From NCBI GenBank assembly GCA_023399815.1, contig JAEWOJ010000048.1, forward strand, positions 1 to 56,579: a DNA stretch of 56,579 nt, read 5' to 3'. This document shows positions 33,497-41,713 of the stretch, piece by piece. The notes beneath the pieces were generated by a model. That model did no database searches. It was not told the DNA's origin and saw only the letters and a list, made by a program, of their open reading frames with translations. This stretch comes from Pseudomonadota bacterium (GTDB taxonomy: Bacteria; Pseudomonadota; Gammaproteobacteria; Xanthomonadales; Xanthomonadaceae). How positions within the stretch are numbered: position 1 is the stretch's first letter; each line of letters begins with the position of its first letter. Both the position numbers and the translations under genes were made by a program.

Positions 33497-33648
33497 CGGG
33501 GGCGCGTATTGTGGCACGTCATCGCCATCGCCTGCAGCCACCCGGCGTCGGGAAACCGCCGCGGCTCTGCTAAAATCGCGATCCTGCACGCCGCACCCCA
33601 CCGTTGCCAGCGGCTGCGCCCCCCAACGCAAAGCAATCAGGAGATTTC

Positions 33649-35181
33649 ATGTCCTTCGAAATGCTCAAGGCGCTCGGCCTCGATGCTTCCAACGCTGGCA
33701 CCTACCTGGGCAATGGCGAATGGTCCGCCGCCACCGGCGCGGGCGTGCTCTCGCCGCGCAATCCGACCACCGGCGAAGTCATCGCGCAGGTGCAGGCCAC
33801 CACCGAAGCCGATTACGAAACCGTGATCGCCCGCGCGCAGGAAGCCTACAAGGCGTGGCGCACCACCCCGGCTCCGCGCCGCGGCGAGGCCGTGCGCCTG
33901 TGCGGCGACGCGCTGCGCCGGCACAAGGACGCGCTGGGTTCGCTGGTCGCGCTGGAAATGGGCAAGTCCAAGCCGGAAGGCGACGGCGAAGTGCAGGAGA
34001 TGATCGACATCGCCGACTTCGCGCTGGGCCAGAGCCGCATGCTGTACGGCTACACCATGCACTCCGAGCGCCCCGGCCACCGCATGTACGAGCAGTACCA
34101 CCCACTGGGCCTGGTCGGCATCATCTCGGCCTTCAATTTCCCGGTGGCGGTGTGGGCGTGGAACGCGTTCCTGGCCGCGATCTGCGGCGACGTGTGCATC
34201 TGGAAGCCGTCCAACAAGACCCCGCTGACCGCCATCGCCACGATGAAGATCTGCAACGAGGCGCTGAAGGAAGGCGGTTTCCCGGACATCTTCTTCCTGA
34301 TCAACGACGCCGGCACCGCGCTGTCGGAGAAGCTGGTCGACGACCGCCGCGTGCCGCTGATCTCCTTCACCGGCTCGACCCAGATCGGCCGCATCGTCAA
34401 CGAGCGCGTCGCCCACCGCCTCGGCCGCTGCCTGCTGGAGCTGGGCGGCAACAACGCCATCATCCTGGACGAGACCGCCGACCAGAAGCTGGCCGTGCCG
34501 GGCATCGTGTTCGGCGCCGTCGGCACCGCCGGCCAGCGCTGCACCACCACTCGCCGCCTGATCGTGCACGAGTCCATCTACGACAACGTGCTGGCCACCC
34601 TGGTCAAGGCCTACACGCAGGTCGAAGGCAAGATCGGCGACCCGACCGACCCGGCCAACCTGATGGGCCCGCTGAACAGCCCGGAAGCCGTGCAGCAGTT
34701 CCTGGCCTCGATCGAGAAGGCCAAGGCCGCCGGCGGCACCGTCGAGACCGGCGGCACCGCCATCGACCGCCCGGGCAACTTCGTGCTGCCGGCCATCGTC
34801 ACCGGCCTGAAGAACACCGACGAGATCGTCCAGCACGAGACCTTCGCCCCGATCCTGTACGTGATGAAGTACAAGACCCTGGACGAAGCCATCGACATGC
34901 AGAACGGCGTGCCGCAGGGCCTGTCCTCGTCGATCTTCACCACCAACCTGAAGTCGGCCGAGAAGTTCCTGTCGGCGGCCGGCAGCGACTGCGGCATCGC
35001 CAACGTCAACATCGGCACCAGCGGCGCCGAGATCGGTGGTGCATTCGGTGGCGAGAAGGAGACCGGTGGCGGCCGCGAGTCCGGATCGGATGCATGGAAG
35101 GTCTACATGCGCCGCCAGACCAACACCATCAACTACTCCGATTCGCTGCCGCTGGCGCAGGGCATCAAGTTCGACCTGTAA
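33649..35181 (+). CDS. amaB: ALDH7-type aldehyde dehydrogenase, probable alpha-aminoadipic semialdehyde dehydrogenase
   Basis: The 510-residue product is a full-length NAD(P)-dependent aldehyde dehydrogenase. The catalytic cysteine is C298 in GTAGQRCTTTRRL, the active-site glutamate is in LELGGNNAIIL, and the cofactor segment is FTGSTQIGRIV. The QRCTTTRR context and KYKTLDEAID segment fit the ALDH7 (antiquitin) group, which oxidises alpha-aminoadipic semialdehyde in lysine breakdown; substrate is inferred. CAGGAG lies just before the ATG at 33649, and TAAAAT at 33571-33576 is a likely -10 site. No other lysine gene is adjacent. Confidence 0.9.
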   Translation: MSFEMLKALGLDASNAGTYLGNGEWSAATGAGVLSPRNPTTGEVIAQVQATTEADYETVIARAQEAYKAWRTTPAPRRGEAVRLCGDALRRHKDALGSLVALEMGKSKPEGDGEVQEMIDIADFALGQSRMLYGYTMHSERPGHRMYEQYHPLGLVGIISAFNFPVAVWAWNAFLAAICGDVCIWKPSNKTPLTAIATMKICNEALKEGGFPDIFFLINDAGTALSEKLVDDRRVPLISFTGSTQIGRIVNERVAHRLGRCLLELGGNNAIILDETADQKLAVPGIVFGAVGTAGQRCTTTRRLIVHESIYDNVLATLVKAYTQVEGKIGDPTDPANLMGPLNSPEAVQQFLASIEKAKAAGGTVETGGTAIDRPGNFVLPAIVTGLKNTDEIVQHETFAPILYVMKYKTLDEAIDMQNGVPQGLSSSIFTTNLKSAEKFLSAAGSDCGIANVNIGTSGAEIGGAFGGEKETGGGRESGSDAWKVYMRRQTNTINYSDSLPLAQGIKFDL

Positions 35182-35186
35182 GGGTT

Positions 35187-35437
35187 CCCTTCTCCCTCCG
35201 GGAGACAACCCGGCAGGACTGCCGGGTTGCGCGGCACATGGACGTGCCGAATGCAGTGCCCCGCAGGGGCGGATGAGGGTCCGGGCGAAGTTACGTGCAG
35301 TTGAACACTGCGAGGGCTTCGCCCCCTGTCCTCCCCCGCTCCGCACCCCGGCCCACGCCAACGGCGTGGGCGCTCCGGGACGCGTGCGCCAATAGCGCGC
35401 AAGCCGTGCCCCTTTCCCCACGGGGAGAGGGCTTCAT
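35187..35437. repeat. Composite intergenic repeat, copy C (reverse orientation)
   Basis: Read on the minus strand this runs GATGAAGCCCTCTCCCCGTG, GGGCCGGGGTGCGGAGCGGG, TCATCCGCCCCTGCGGGGCA, CCCGGCAGTCCTGCCGGG and TCTCCCGGAGGGAGAAGGG, the same order of modules as copies A and B. It fills the gap between the ALDH7 gene and the DUF4190 gene. Confidence 0.72.
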
Positions 35438-35459
35438 CATCCGCAATGGAGGTCCACCG

Positions 35460-35747
35460 ATGAGCATTCCCGCACCTCGACAGACCAGCAGCTACGCCGT
35501 GATCGCGCTGGTCGCCGGCATCCTTGGCTGGACCCTGCTGCCGTTCCTGGGCAGCCTCGGCGGCATCATCTTCGGCCACATGGCGCGCGGCGAGATCCGC
35601 CGCAGCAACGGCCAGCTCGACGGCGACGGTCTGGCCGTCACCGGACTGGTGCTGGGCTGGCTGTCGGTGGCGATGTGGGTGCTCGGCATCCTCGTCTTCT
35701 TCCTGTTCTTCGGCGGCCTGGCCTGGATCGCCGCGCTGAATTCCTGA
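35460..35747 (+). CDS. DUF4190 small membrane protein
   Basis: The 95-residue product has two or three hydrophobic segments: SYAVIALVAGILGWTLLPFLGSLGGIIFGHMA and GLAVTGLVLGWLSVAMWVLGILVFFLFFGGLAW. The GHxARxEIRRS...GxGLAxxGLVLG pattern is the DUF4190 signature. Function unknown. GGAGG sits 7 nt before the ATG. The methyltransferase begins 7 nt after its stop, suggesting one transcript. Confidence 0.85.
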   Translation: MSIPAPRQTSSYAVIALVAGILGWTLLPFLGSLGGIIFGHMARGEIRRSNGQLDGDGLAVTGLVLGWLSVAMWVLGILVFFLFFGGLAWIAALNS

Positions 35748-35754
35748 GGTACGC

Positions 35755-36528
35755 GTGAGCGCTCCCGGCGATCCGACCGAACGCTTCAGCAACCGGGTGG
35801 CGGACTATGTCCGCTATCGCCCGGGCTATCCGCCCGCGCTGCTGGAATGGCTGCATCGCGACATCGGCGTGCCGGCCACCACGCCGGTCGCCGACATCGG
35901 CGCCGGCACCGGCATCTCCACCCGCCTGTTCCTCGACGCCGGCCATCCGGTGGTCGCGGTCGAGCCCAATGCCGCCATGCGCCAGGCCGCCGAACACTGG
36001 CTGGCGCCGGACTACCCGCAGTTCGCCCTCGCCGTCGGCACCGCCGAAGCCACCACGCTGGCCGACGCCAGCGTCGGCCTGATCAGCGTCGCCCAGGCCT
36101 TCCACTGGTTCGACACCGCGGCGGTGCGGCCGGAATGGCGGCGCATCCTGCAGCCCGGCGGCCTGGCGCTGGTGTACTGGAACTCGCGCCTGCTCGACGT
36201 CTCGCCGTTCCTGTCCGGGTACGAGCAGTTGCTGCGGGACTTCGGCACCGACTACGACGCGGTGGCCGAGCGCTACCAGGACGATGCGACGATGCGCGAC
36301 TGGTTCGGCGCCGGCCTGCGCGGCATGGTCCAGCTGCCCAACGTGCAGTACCTGGACTTCGACGGCCTGCGCGGGCGCCTGCTGTCCTCCTCCTATGCGC
36401 CGCAGGCCGGACACCGGCAGCATGCGCCGATGCTGGAGGCCCTGCGCCGCCTGTTCGACGCCCACGCGGTCGATGGACGGGTCGCCTTCGAATACCGAAC
36501 CCGTGCCTTCGCCGGCACGCTGGACTGA
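35755..36528 (+). CDS. SAM-dependent class I methyltransferase
   Basis: The 257-residue product has the Rossmann methyltransferase motifs: VADIGAGTGISTRLFLDAG (motif I), VVAVEPNAAMRQAA (acidic end of strand 2) and LISVAQAFHWFD (motif IV region). The N-terminal FSNRVADYVRYRPGYP is typical of the UbiE/trans-aconitate-like group. The substrate is unknown. The start is a GTG at 35755, and pyrD follows 6 nt after the stop. Confidence 0.9.
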   Translation: MSAPGDPTERFSNRVADYVRYRPGYPPALLEWLHRDIGVPATTPVADIGAGTGISTRLFLDAGHPVVAVEPNAAMRQAAEHWLAPDYPQFALAVGTAEATTLADASVGLISVAQAFHWFDTAAVRPEWRRILQPGGLALVYWNSRLLDVSPFLSGYEQLLRDFGTDYDAVAERYQDDATMRDWFGAGLRGMVQLPNVQYLDFDGLRGRLLSSSYAPQAGHRQHAPMLEALRRLFDAHAVDGRVAFEYRTRAFAGTLD

Positions 36529-36534
36529 AACACC

Positions 36535-37590
36535 ATGTATCCCCTTGCCCGCCCCTTCCTGTTCGCCTTCGACGCCGAGCGCGCCCATGGCCTGGCGCTG
36601 TCCGCGCTGGAGCTGGCCTGGCGCACCGGCACCACGCCGCTGCTGGCCGCGCGCCCGCAGCCGATGCCGTTGAACGTGTTCGGCCTGGACTTCCCCAACC
36701 CGGTCGGCCTGGCCGCGGGGCTGGACAAGAACGGCGAGCACATCGACGCGCTGTTCGGCCTGGGTTTCGGCTTCGTCGAGATCGGCACCGTCACCCCGCG
36801 CCCGCAGGCCGGCAACCCGAAACCGCGCCTGTTCCGGTTGCCGGGGCATCTGGCCATCATCAACCGCATGGGCTTCAACAACGACGGCGTCGATGCGCTG
36901 GTGCGCAACGTCGAGCGCAGCCGCAACCGCACCGGCCCGCTGGGCATCAACATCGGCAAGAACAAGGACACGCCCAACGAGGATGCGCTGTCCGACTACC
37001 TGGCCTGCATGGAAAAGGTCTACCCGCTGGCCGACTACATCACCATCAACATCTCCTCGCCCAACACCGCCGGCCTGCGCGAACTGCAGGAGGAACAGGC
37101 GCTGCGGCGCCTGGTCGGCGGCCTGCGCGAGGCGCAGGAGCGGCTGGCCGGCGTGCATGGCCGGCGCGTGCCGATGCTGGTCAAGGTCGCCCCGGACCTG
37201 AGCGATGCCGACATCGAGGCGGCGGCCCGCGTGCTGGGCGAGCTGGACGTGGACGGCGTGATCGCCACCAACACCACCGTCGGCCGTCCCGGCGTCGAGC
37301 ATGATCCGCGCGCCGCCGAGGCTGGCGGACTGTCCGGCGCGCCGCTGCTGGGGCAGTCCACCCTGGTGCTGCGCCGTCTGCGCGCGCGCCTGCCCGAGCG
37401 CATCCCGCTGATCGGCGTGGGCGGCATCCTGTCCGGCGCCGATGCGGCGGCGAAGATGGCCGCCGGCGCGACGCTGGTGCAGTGCTACAGCGGGCTGATC
37501 TTCCGTGGCCCGTCTCTGATCGGCGAATGCGTGGATGCCATCCGCCGCCGCCGCGAGGCCCCGTCCCGAGGCGCCGTCGCTCCGCTATGA
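36535..37590 (+). CDS. pyrD: Dihydroorotate dehydrogenase (quinone), class 2
   Basis: The 351-residue FMN enzyme oxidises dihydroorotate in pyrimidine synthesis, passing electrons to membrane quinone. The N-terminal helix MYPLARPFLFAFDAERAHGLAL is the membrane-contacting tunnel of class 2. NPVGLAAGLDKNGEHIDALFGLGFGFVEIGTVTP and INISSPNTAGLREL (with catalytic Ser) and LIGVGGILSGADAAAKMAAGA are present. The stop overlaps murB as ATGA. Confidence 0.97.
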   Translation: MYPLARPFLFAFDAERAHGLALSALELAWRTGTTPLLAARPQPMPLNVFGLDFPNPVGLAAGLDKNGEHIDALFGLGFGFVEIGTVTPRPQAGNPKPRLFRLPGHLAIINRMGFNNDGVDALVRNVERSRNRTGPLGINIGKNKDTPNEDALSDYLACMEKVYPLADYITINISSPNTAGLRELQEEQALRRLVGGLREAQERLAGVHGRRVPMLVKVAPDLSDADIEAAARVLGELDVDGVIATNTTVGRPGVEHDPRAAEAGGLSGAPLLGQSTLVLRRLRARLPERIPLIGVGGILSGADAAAKMAAGATLVQCYSGLIFRGPSLIGECVDAIRRRREAPSRGAVAPL

Positions 37591-38627
37591 CAACCGCTGC
37601 ACCCTGGTCGCTGACCGAAAACGCGCCGCTGCGCTCCCTCAACACCTTCCACGTCGCCGCCCGCGCCCCGCGCCTGCTGCGCGTCGCCGACGCGGCCGCC
37701 CTGCCCGACGCGCTGGCCGCGGTGGCACCGTCGCCGCTGCTGGTGCTGGGCAGCGGCAGCAACGTGCTGCTTGCCGCCGACCCGGAAGGCGCCGTGCTGT
37801 GCTTCGAAAACCGCGATGTCGCCATCCTCGAGCACCGCGCCGACCATGCCGTGGTCCGCGCCGGCGCCGGCGTGGTCTGGCACGAACTGGTGATGTGGTC
37901 GCTGGCCCAGGGCCTGTCCGGGCTGGAGAACCTGGCGCTGATCCCCGGCACCGTCGGCGCCGCGCCGATCCAGAACATCGGCGCCTATGGCGCCCAAGTC
38001 GGCGAGTTCATCCAGTCCGTCGAGGCCTGGGACACCACGCACCAGGAATGGGTGCAGCTGGACCAGGCGGACTGCCGCTTCGGCTACCGCGACAGCGTGT
38101 TCAAGCAGGAGGCCGACCGCTACCTGATCACCGCCGTGCAGTTCCGGCTGCCGCTGCTGCACGCGCTGCGCCTGAACTACGCCGGCATCGGCGAGGAACT
38201 GCAGGCGATGGGCGTGGAGCAGCCGGTGGCCGCCGACGTCGCCCATGCGGTCATCGCCATCCGCCGCCGCAAGCTGCCCGACCCGGATGTGCTCGGCAAC
38301 GCCGGCAGCTTCTTCAAGAACCCCATGCTGCCGCGCGAGCAGGCCGAGGTGCTGCGGCAGCAGCATCCCGAGCTGCCGGTGTTTCCCGGCGACGACGAAG
38401 GCAGCCGCAAGCTGTCGGCGGCCTGGATGATCCAGGCCTGCGGCTGGAAGGGCCAACGCGAGGGCGATGCCGGCGTGTCGCCGAACCATGCGCTGGTGCT
38501 GGTCAACCACGGCAACGCCACCGGCGCCGAGCTGCTGGCCTTCGCCCGCCGCATTTCCGCCTCGGTGCTGGACACCTTCGGCGTGCCGATCGAGCCCGAG
38601 CCGCGGCTGGTCGGCGCACGCTGGTGA
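37587..38627 (+). CDS. murB: UDP-N-acetylenolpyruvoylglucosamine reductase
   Basis: The 346-residue FAD enzyme makes UDP-MurNAc for peptidoglycan. The N-terminus LRSLNTFHVAARA is typical of the E. coli-type enzyme; VLGSGSNVLLA binds FAD; GLENLALIPGTVGAAPIQNIGAYG and GYRDSVFKQ follow; the catalytic serine lies in NAGSFFKNP. The start overlaps pyrD by 4 nt and the stop overlaps the next gene by 4 nt. Confidence 0.96.
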   Translation: MTTAAPWSLTENAPLRSLNTFHVAARAPRLLRVADAAALPDALAAVAPSPLLVLGSGSNVLLAADPEGAVLCFENRDVAILEHRADHAVVRAGAGVVWHELVMWSLAQGLSGLENLALIPGTVGAAPIQNIGAYGAQVGEFIQSVEAWDTTHQEWVQLDQADCRFGYRDSVFKQEADRYLITAVQFRLPLLHALRLNYAGIGEELQAMGVEQPVAADVAHAVIAIRRRKLPDPDVLGNAGSFFKNPMLPREQAEVLRQQHPELPVFPGDDEGSRKLSAAWMIQACGWKGQREGDAGVSPNHALVLVNHGNATGAELLAFARRISASVLDTFGVPIEPEPRLVGARW

Positions 38628-39550
38628 ACGCCGTCGCCACGACTACCGCCCGCCCTGCCTCGCTCCGCGCCGCGCTGCTGATGTTCGGCAGCGCCATGGC
38701 CTTCGGCCTGATGGCCATCGCCATCCGCTACGCCACGGCCCACGTGCCGACCCAGGAAGTGGCGTTCTTCCGCAATGCCTTCGGCCTGCTGGCGCTGCTG
38801 CCGGTGCTGCTGCGGCCCGGCCACGCGCCGCTGCGCACGCAACAGCTGCCGCGCTACCTGCTGCGCAGCGCGATTGGCCTGGCCTCGATGCTGTGCGGCT
38901 TCTGGGCATTGGGCCACCTGCCGCTGTCGCAGGCGGTCTCGCTGTCCTATTCGACGCCGCTGTTCGTGACCATCGCCGCGGTGCTGTGGCTGGGCGAGAC
39001 CGTGCGCGTGCGCCGCTGGGCTGCGGTGATCGCCGGCTTCGTTGGCGTGCTGGTGATCGTGCGCCCCGGCGCGCACGGCTTCCAGGCCGGCAGCCTGATC
39101 GCGGTCTCGGCCGCCATGCTCAGCGCCCTGGTCTCGATCCAGATCAAGCAGCTCACCCGCGTCGACGGCCCGGATACGGTGGTGTTCTACACCTATGTGT
39201 TCTGGGTGCCGCTGTCGCTGGTGCCGGCGCTGTTCGTCTGGGTATGGCCCAGCGGCGTCGCCTGGTCGTGGCTGTTGGCCACCGGCATCCTGGGTACGAT
39301 CGGGCAGTTGCTGTGGACGCGCGCGCTCAGGCTGGGCGAAGTGTCGGCGCTGACCCCGATCAGCTTCACCCAGCTGCCGCTGGTGGTGGCGCTGGGCTGG
39401 CTGCTGTTCGACGAAACCCTGGACCACTGGACGCTGCTGGGCGCGGCCATCATCCTCGCCGCCAACGCCTACATCGCCCGCCGCGAGGCGGTGCTGGCGC
39501 GCCGGGCGGCGACGCAGGCCCCCAGCCTGACCGCAAAGCCGAGCGAATAA
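38624..39550 (+). CDS. EamA/DMT family transporter
   Basis: The 308-residue product has ten membrane segments in two EamA repeats: FGSAMAFGLMAIAIRYATAHVPTQEVAFFRN in the first and VVFYTYVFWVPLSLVPALFVW to LLFDETLDHWTLLGAAIILAANAYI in the second. The substrate is unknown; similar transporters carry SAM, sugars or amino acids. The start is a GTG at 38624, overlapping the murB stop as GTGA, so it belongs to the pyrD-murB unit. Confidence 0.87.
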   Translation: MNAVATTTARPASLRAALLMFGSAMAFGLMAIAIRYATAHVPTQEVAFFRNAFGLLALLPVLLRPGHAPLRTQQLPRYLLRSAIGLASMLCGFWALGHLPLSQAVSLSYSTPLFVTIAAVLWLGETVRVRRWAAVIAGFVGVLVIVRPGAHGFQAGSLIAVSAAMLSALVSIQIKQLTRVDGPDTVVFYTYVFWVPLSLVPALFVWVWPSGVAWSWLLATGILGTIGQLLWTRALRLGEVSALTPISFTQLPLVVALGWLLFDETLDHWTLLGAAIILAANAYIARREAVLARRAATQAPSLTAKPSE

Positions 39551-39611
39551 GTCTTCGCCCCTACGGCAGGGCATCACGGCAGGCAGGGATACTCCCTGAT
39601 CACATCAAAGC

Positions 39612-39642
39612 GACAAGGGCGCCTTACGGCGCTCTTGTCTTT
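39612..39642 (+). terminator. Rho-independent terminator of the pyrD-murB-eamA unit
   Basis: GACAAGGGCGCC and GGCGCTCTTGTC pair over 12 positions with one G-T, a TTAC loop, and a following TTT. It lies about 60 nt past the EamA stop codon. The rest of 39551-39821 holds no gene I can support and marks the left edge of the accessory island. Confidence 0.8.
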
Positions 39643-39821
39643 CACGTCACCCACTTCGGCGTCATTCCTGCCGTCGGCGTTCACCGGCAAAAAGCCCGCT
39701 TGATGCTGGCATGGCTCAGGGAGCGATTCATGCGGCGTCGACACTTTCGGCCTTGTCGCCGATCACCATGCTTCCTGGCACGCTTGGCCTTGTTGTGGGA
39801 CGACCGACTCTTCCTCCCTGC

Positions 39822-41162
39822 TCACCGCGTCATCCCAGCGAGTGTTCTGGCCGCCTGTTCCAGCCCGCCCAAGATGGCGTCAAGGACGCGCGGCGAGAAG
39901 TCTTGCGGCAGCTCGGCTTGCACTTCGGCAATGGCTGCCGGGGTCCGGGCAAGGATTTCCTCGATGATCGGCTCGGCGGTGGAGGCATAGCCAACCTTCT
40001 GCGCGGTGCTGTTGAAGTGCCTGCGCTGGATGCCCTGCATCTCGTAATGCCGGCTCTTGCCAAGCAAGGCCATCGCCAACTTGATTGCATACGGTGACCA
40101 CTGGTTGGGGCCATTGCCCAACACCGGATAGACCGACATCACGTCATACAGCGGGGTCATCTGGAAGCGACCACGTGGCAGAAGCTGGATGCTGAAATTC
40201 TTGGCATGGCCATCGGGCGCCCGCAGCAACCAGAACAGCACCTGCGCCGCCATCAACGTCTTCATGTCAGCCTCGGCATTCACCGATTGCCGCAGCGTGC
40301 CGAACAGGGCCTTGAGCCCTGGACCGCCGTCGCTCTCGTACTTGCGCAATGGCGAGCAACCCTCGACCTGGCAGAAGTCTTCCTGAGGCAGACGCATGAG
40401 CCACTGCCCATTGGGTGCGACGCGCCGGTCGAAACGCTCCACCACCAGCACACGCTGTCGGCCGAAGGTCGCGATGCGGGCATCAGCCACGGGCAATCCG
40501 TAGGCTTTCAGCAGCCGCAAGCACAGCCATTCGTTGTCGACGGACGTGCTGAAGTCCGCCCGCCGCCCGCCCATCAGGCCGAGCGGAAGCTTGAAGATGT
40601 GGCTCGTCGGTGTAGCGCCACGCGGCGCGAGCCATCGATTGCCCCACCACAGGAATGCGGTCTTCTCCTGCGCACCTGCCAGAGAGATACGGAAGTCCGC
40701 ATCCGGATCCCGACCCGCAGCGAAAGCCTGTGGCGAAACGGTTTCGATCAGGTGCCGCTCGATATCCTCCTCGGACAGGGGCACGCCCTCGATACGATCG
40801 AAGCCTGCTGGCACCTCGTCCTCATCCAGGATCTGGACGGCACCCACACAGTCGCGCCCGATGGCCTTCAGCAAGTCGAACGGCTCGGTCGAACCCGTCC
40901 TGAATCGCTCGGCCACGCGGCGGCGGACCGCATCACTGTCCGGCAACAGGTTGTCGAAATAATTGGCAACCTTCTCGCCCTTGATCGGCAGGTTCTGCAG
41001 GTTGAACGGCAGCGACAACGACAGCGGTCGGCCACTATCGGCAGCAAGCCAATCCGCGTCGTACTGCAGTTCCATCTCCCCACGAGTGGGAATCGTCCAT
41101 CTGCCGACGCGAACGCCGTTGGTCCAGATGGACAGGCTGCGGCTGTGCGATCGGCGCCCCAT
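39822..41162 (-). CDS. hipA: HipA family serine/threonine kinase toxin
   Basis: The 446-residue kinase is the toxin of a HipBA module; E. coli HipA phosphorylates glutamyl-tRNA synthetase and induces dormancy. The N-terminal subdomain includes PFDLLKAIGRDCVGAVQIL. The glycine-rich loop with the autophosphorylation serine is RGATPTSHIFKLP (residues 181-193), the catalytic loop is APDGHAKNFSI (D317), and the metal site is LYDVMSVYP (D340), so the kinase looks intact. The target is not known for this protein. hipB ends one base before its ATG, the usual antitoxin-first order. Confidence 0.95.
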   Translation of the reverse strand: MGRRSHSRSLSIWTNGVRVGRWTIPTRGEMELQYDADWLAADSGRPLSLSLPFNLQNLPIKGEKVANYFDNLLPDSDAVRRRVAERFRTGSTEPFDLLKAIGRDCVGAVQILDEDEVPAGFDRIEGVPLSEEDIERHLIETVSPQAFAAGRDPDADFRISLAGAQEKTAFLWWGNRWLAPRGATPTSHIFKLPLGLMGGRRADFSTSVDNEWLCLRLLKAYGLPVADARIATFGRQRVLVVERFDRRVAPNGQWLMRLPQEDFCQVEGCSPLRKYESDGGPGLKALFGTLRQSVNAEADMKTLMAAQVLFWLLRAPDGHAKNFSIQLLPRGRFQMTPLYDVMSVYPVLGNGPNQWSPYAIKLAMALLGKSRHYEMQGIQRRHFNSTAQKVGYASTAEPIIEEILARTPAAIAEVQAELPQDFSPRVLDAILGGLEQAARTLAGMTR

Positions 41163-41163
41163 G

Positions 41164-41427
41164 TCACCAATCCACGGTCGGCGGCGCCGGCATCACAGCG
41201 TTGCCGCGGGTTCCCACAGCCAACTCCAGGCCCAGCGCTGCACACCATGCGAGGAGTTGCTCCACGCTCAGCTCATGGGCATTGAGTTCCAGATGGGAGA
41301 CCCGCGACTGGCTCAGGCCGATACGGCTGGCCAGCGCCGACTGGGTCAATCCCTGGGCCTTGCGTGCAGCCTGCAGCATCGCCCCAAGTTGGCCCGCAGT
41401 GATCAGGGGATGTGACGTCGGCGGCAT
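41164..41427 (-). CDS. hipB: HipB family XRE antitoxin
   Basis: The 87-residue product is a Cro/XRE helix-turn-helix protein: LGAMLQAARKAQGLTQSALASRIGLSQSRVSHLELNAHELSVEQLLAWCAALGLEL. It should neutralise HipA and repress the operon. It precedes hipA with one base between, so expression is coupled. The AT-rich region upstream contains candidate operators. Confidence 0.93.
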   Translation of the reverse strand: MPPTSHPLITAGQLGAMLQAARKAQGLTQSALASRIGLSQSRVSHLELNAHELSVEQLLAWCAALGLELAVGTRGNAVMPAPPTVDW

Positions 41428-41465
41428 GGCGAATACCCGGAATCCGAATAAATCCAGAATATCTG

Positions 41466-41484
41466 AAAAACAATTATTTTCAAA
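41466..41484. promoter_or_regulatory. AT-rich palindrome upstream of hipB
   Basis: TGAAAA (41466-41471) and TTTTCA (41479-41484) form an exact inverted repeat with a 7-nt centre in a locally AT-rich patch. AATACCCG occurs twice nearby (from 41432 and 41486). These are candidate HipB operators or promoter elements for hipBA and the opposite gene; they do not match the E. coli TATCC-N8-GGATA site closely. Confidence 0.45.
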
Positions 41485-41664
41485 ATACCCGAAATTCAGC
41501 TATGAATCGCTTTCTGGACCATGTGCCGCCACCAAGTTTCAACCAACGGGCTCAACGGCGATCCGCGCCCTTCATCTTCTGGCTGCCCAGTGCTGACTTG
41601 CCGATTTCTGCCAGGGTTCCATCTGCCGAAATTTCCGGCAACTGGAGCTGATATCCTGCAACTG

Positions 41665-41690
41665 CGTAACAGGGCGTAATGCCCGTTACG
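41665..41690 (+). promoter_or_regulatory. Hairpin just upstream of the giant helicase gene
   Basis: CGTAAC (41665-41670) plus GGGC pairs with GCCC plus GTTACG (41685-41690), a 10-bp stem with one bulged A and a GTAAT loop, 23 nt before the ATG. It may be an operator or an RNA structure affecting translation. AGGGGA follows as the ribosome-binding site. Confidence 0.45.
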
Positions 41691-41713
41691 GCAGGTGTAC
41701 TACAGGGGATTCC

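Noticed and set aside
33370..33573. A 67-codon + strand frame containing PDTIRTCDLSLRRG
   Set aside because: This is the well-known false peptide produced by reading the complement of a tRNA gene, here tRNA-Arg.
33637..35421. A 594-codon minus-strand frame opposite the ALDH7 gene
   Set aside because: The + strand frame encodes a full aldehyde dehydrogenase with ribosome-binding site, so the opposite frame is compositional.
41412..41651. A 79-codon + strand frame between hipB and the giant gene
   Set aside because: It overlaps hipB's start and the AT-rich control region and resembles no known protein.
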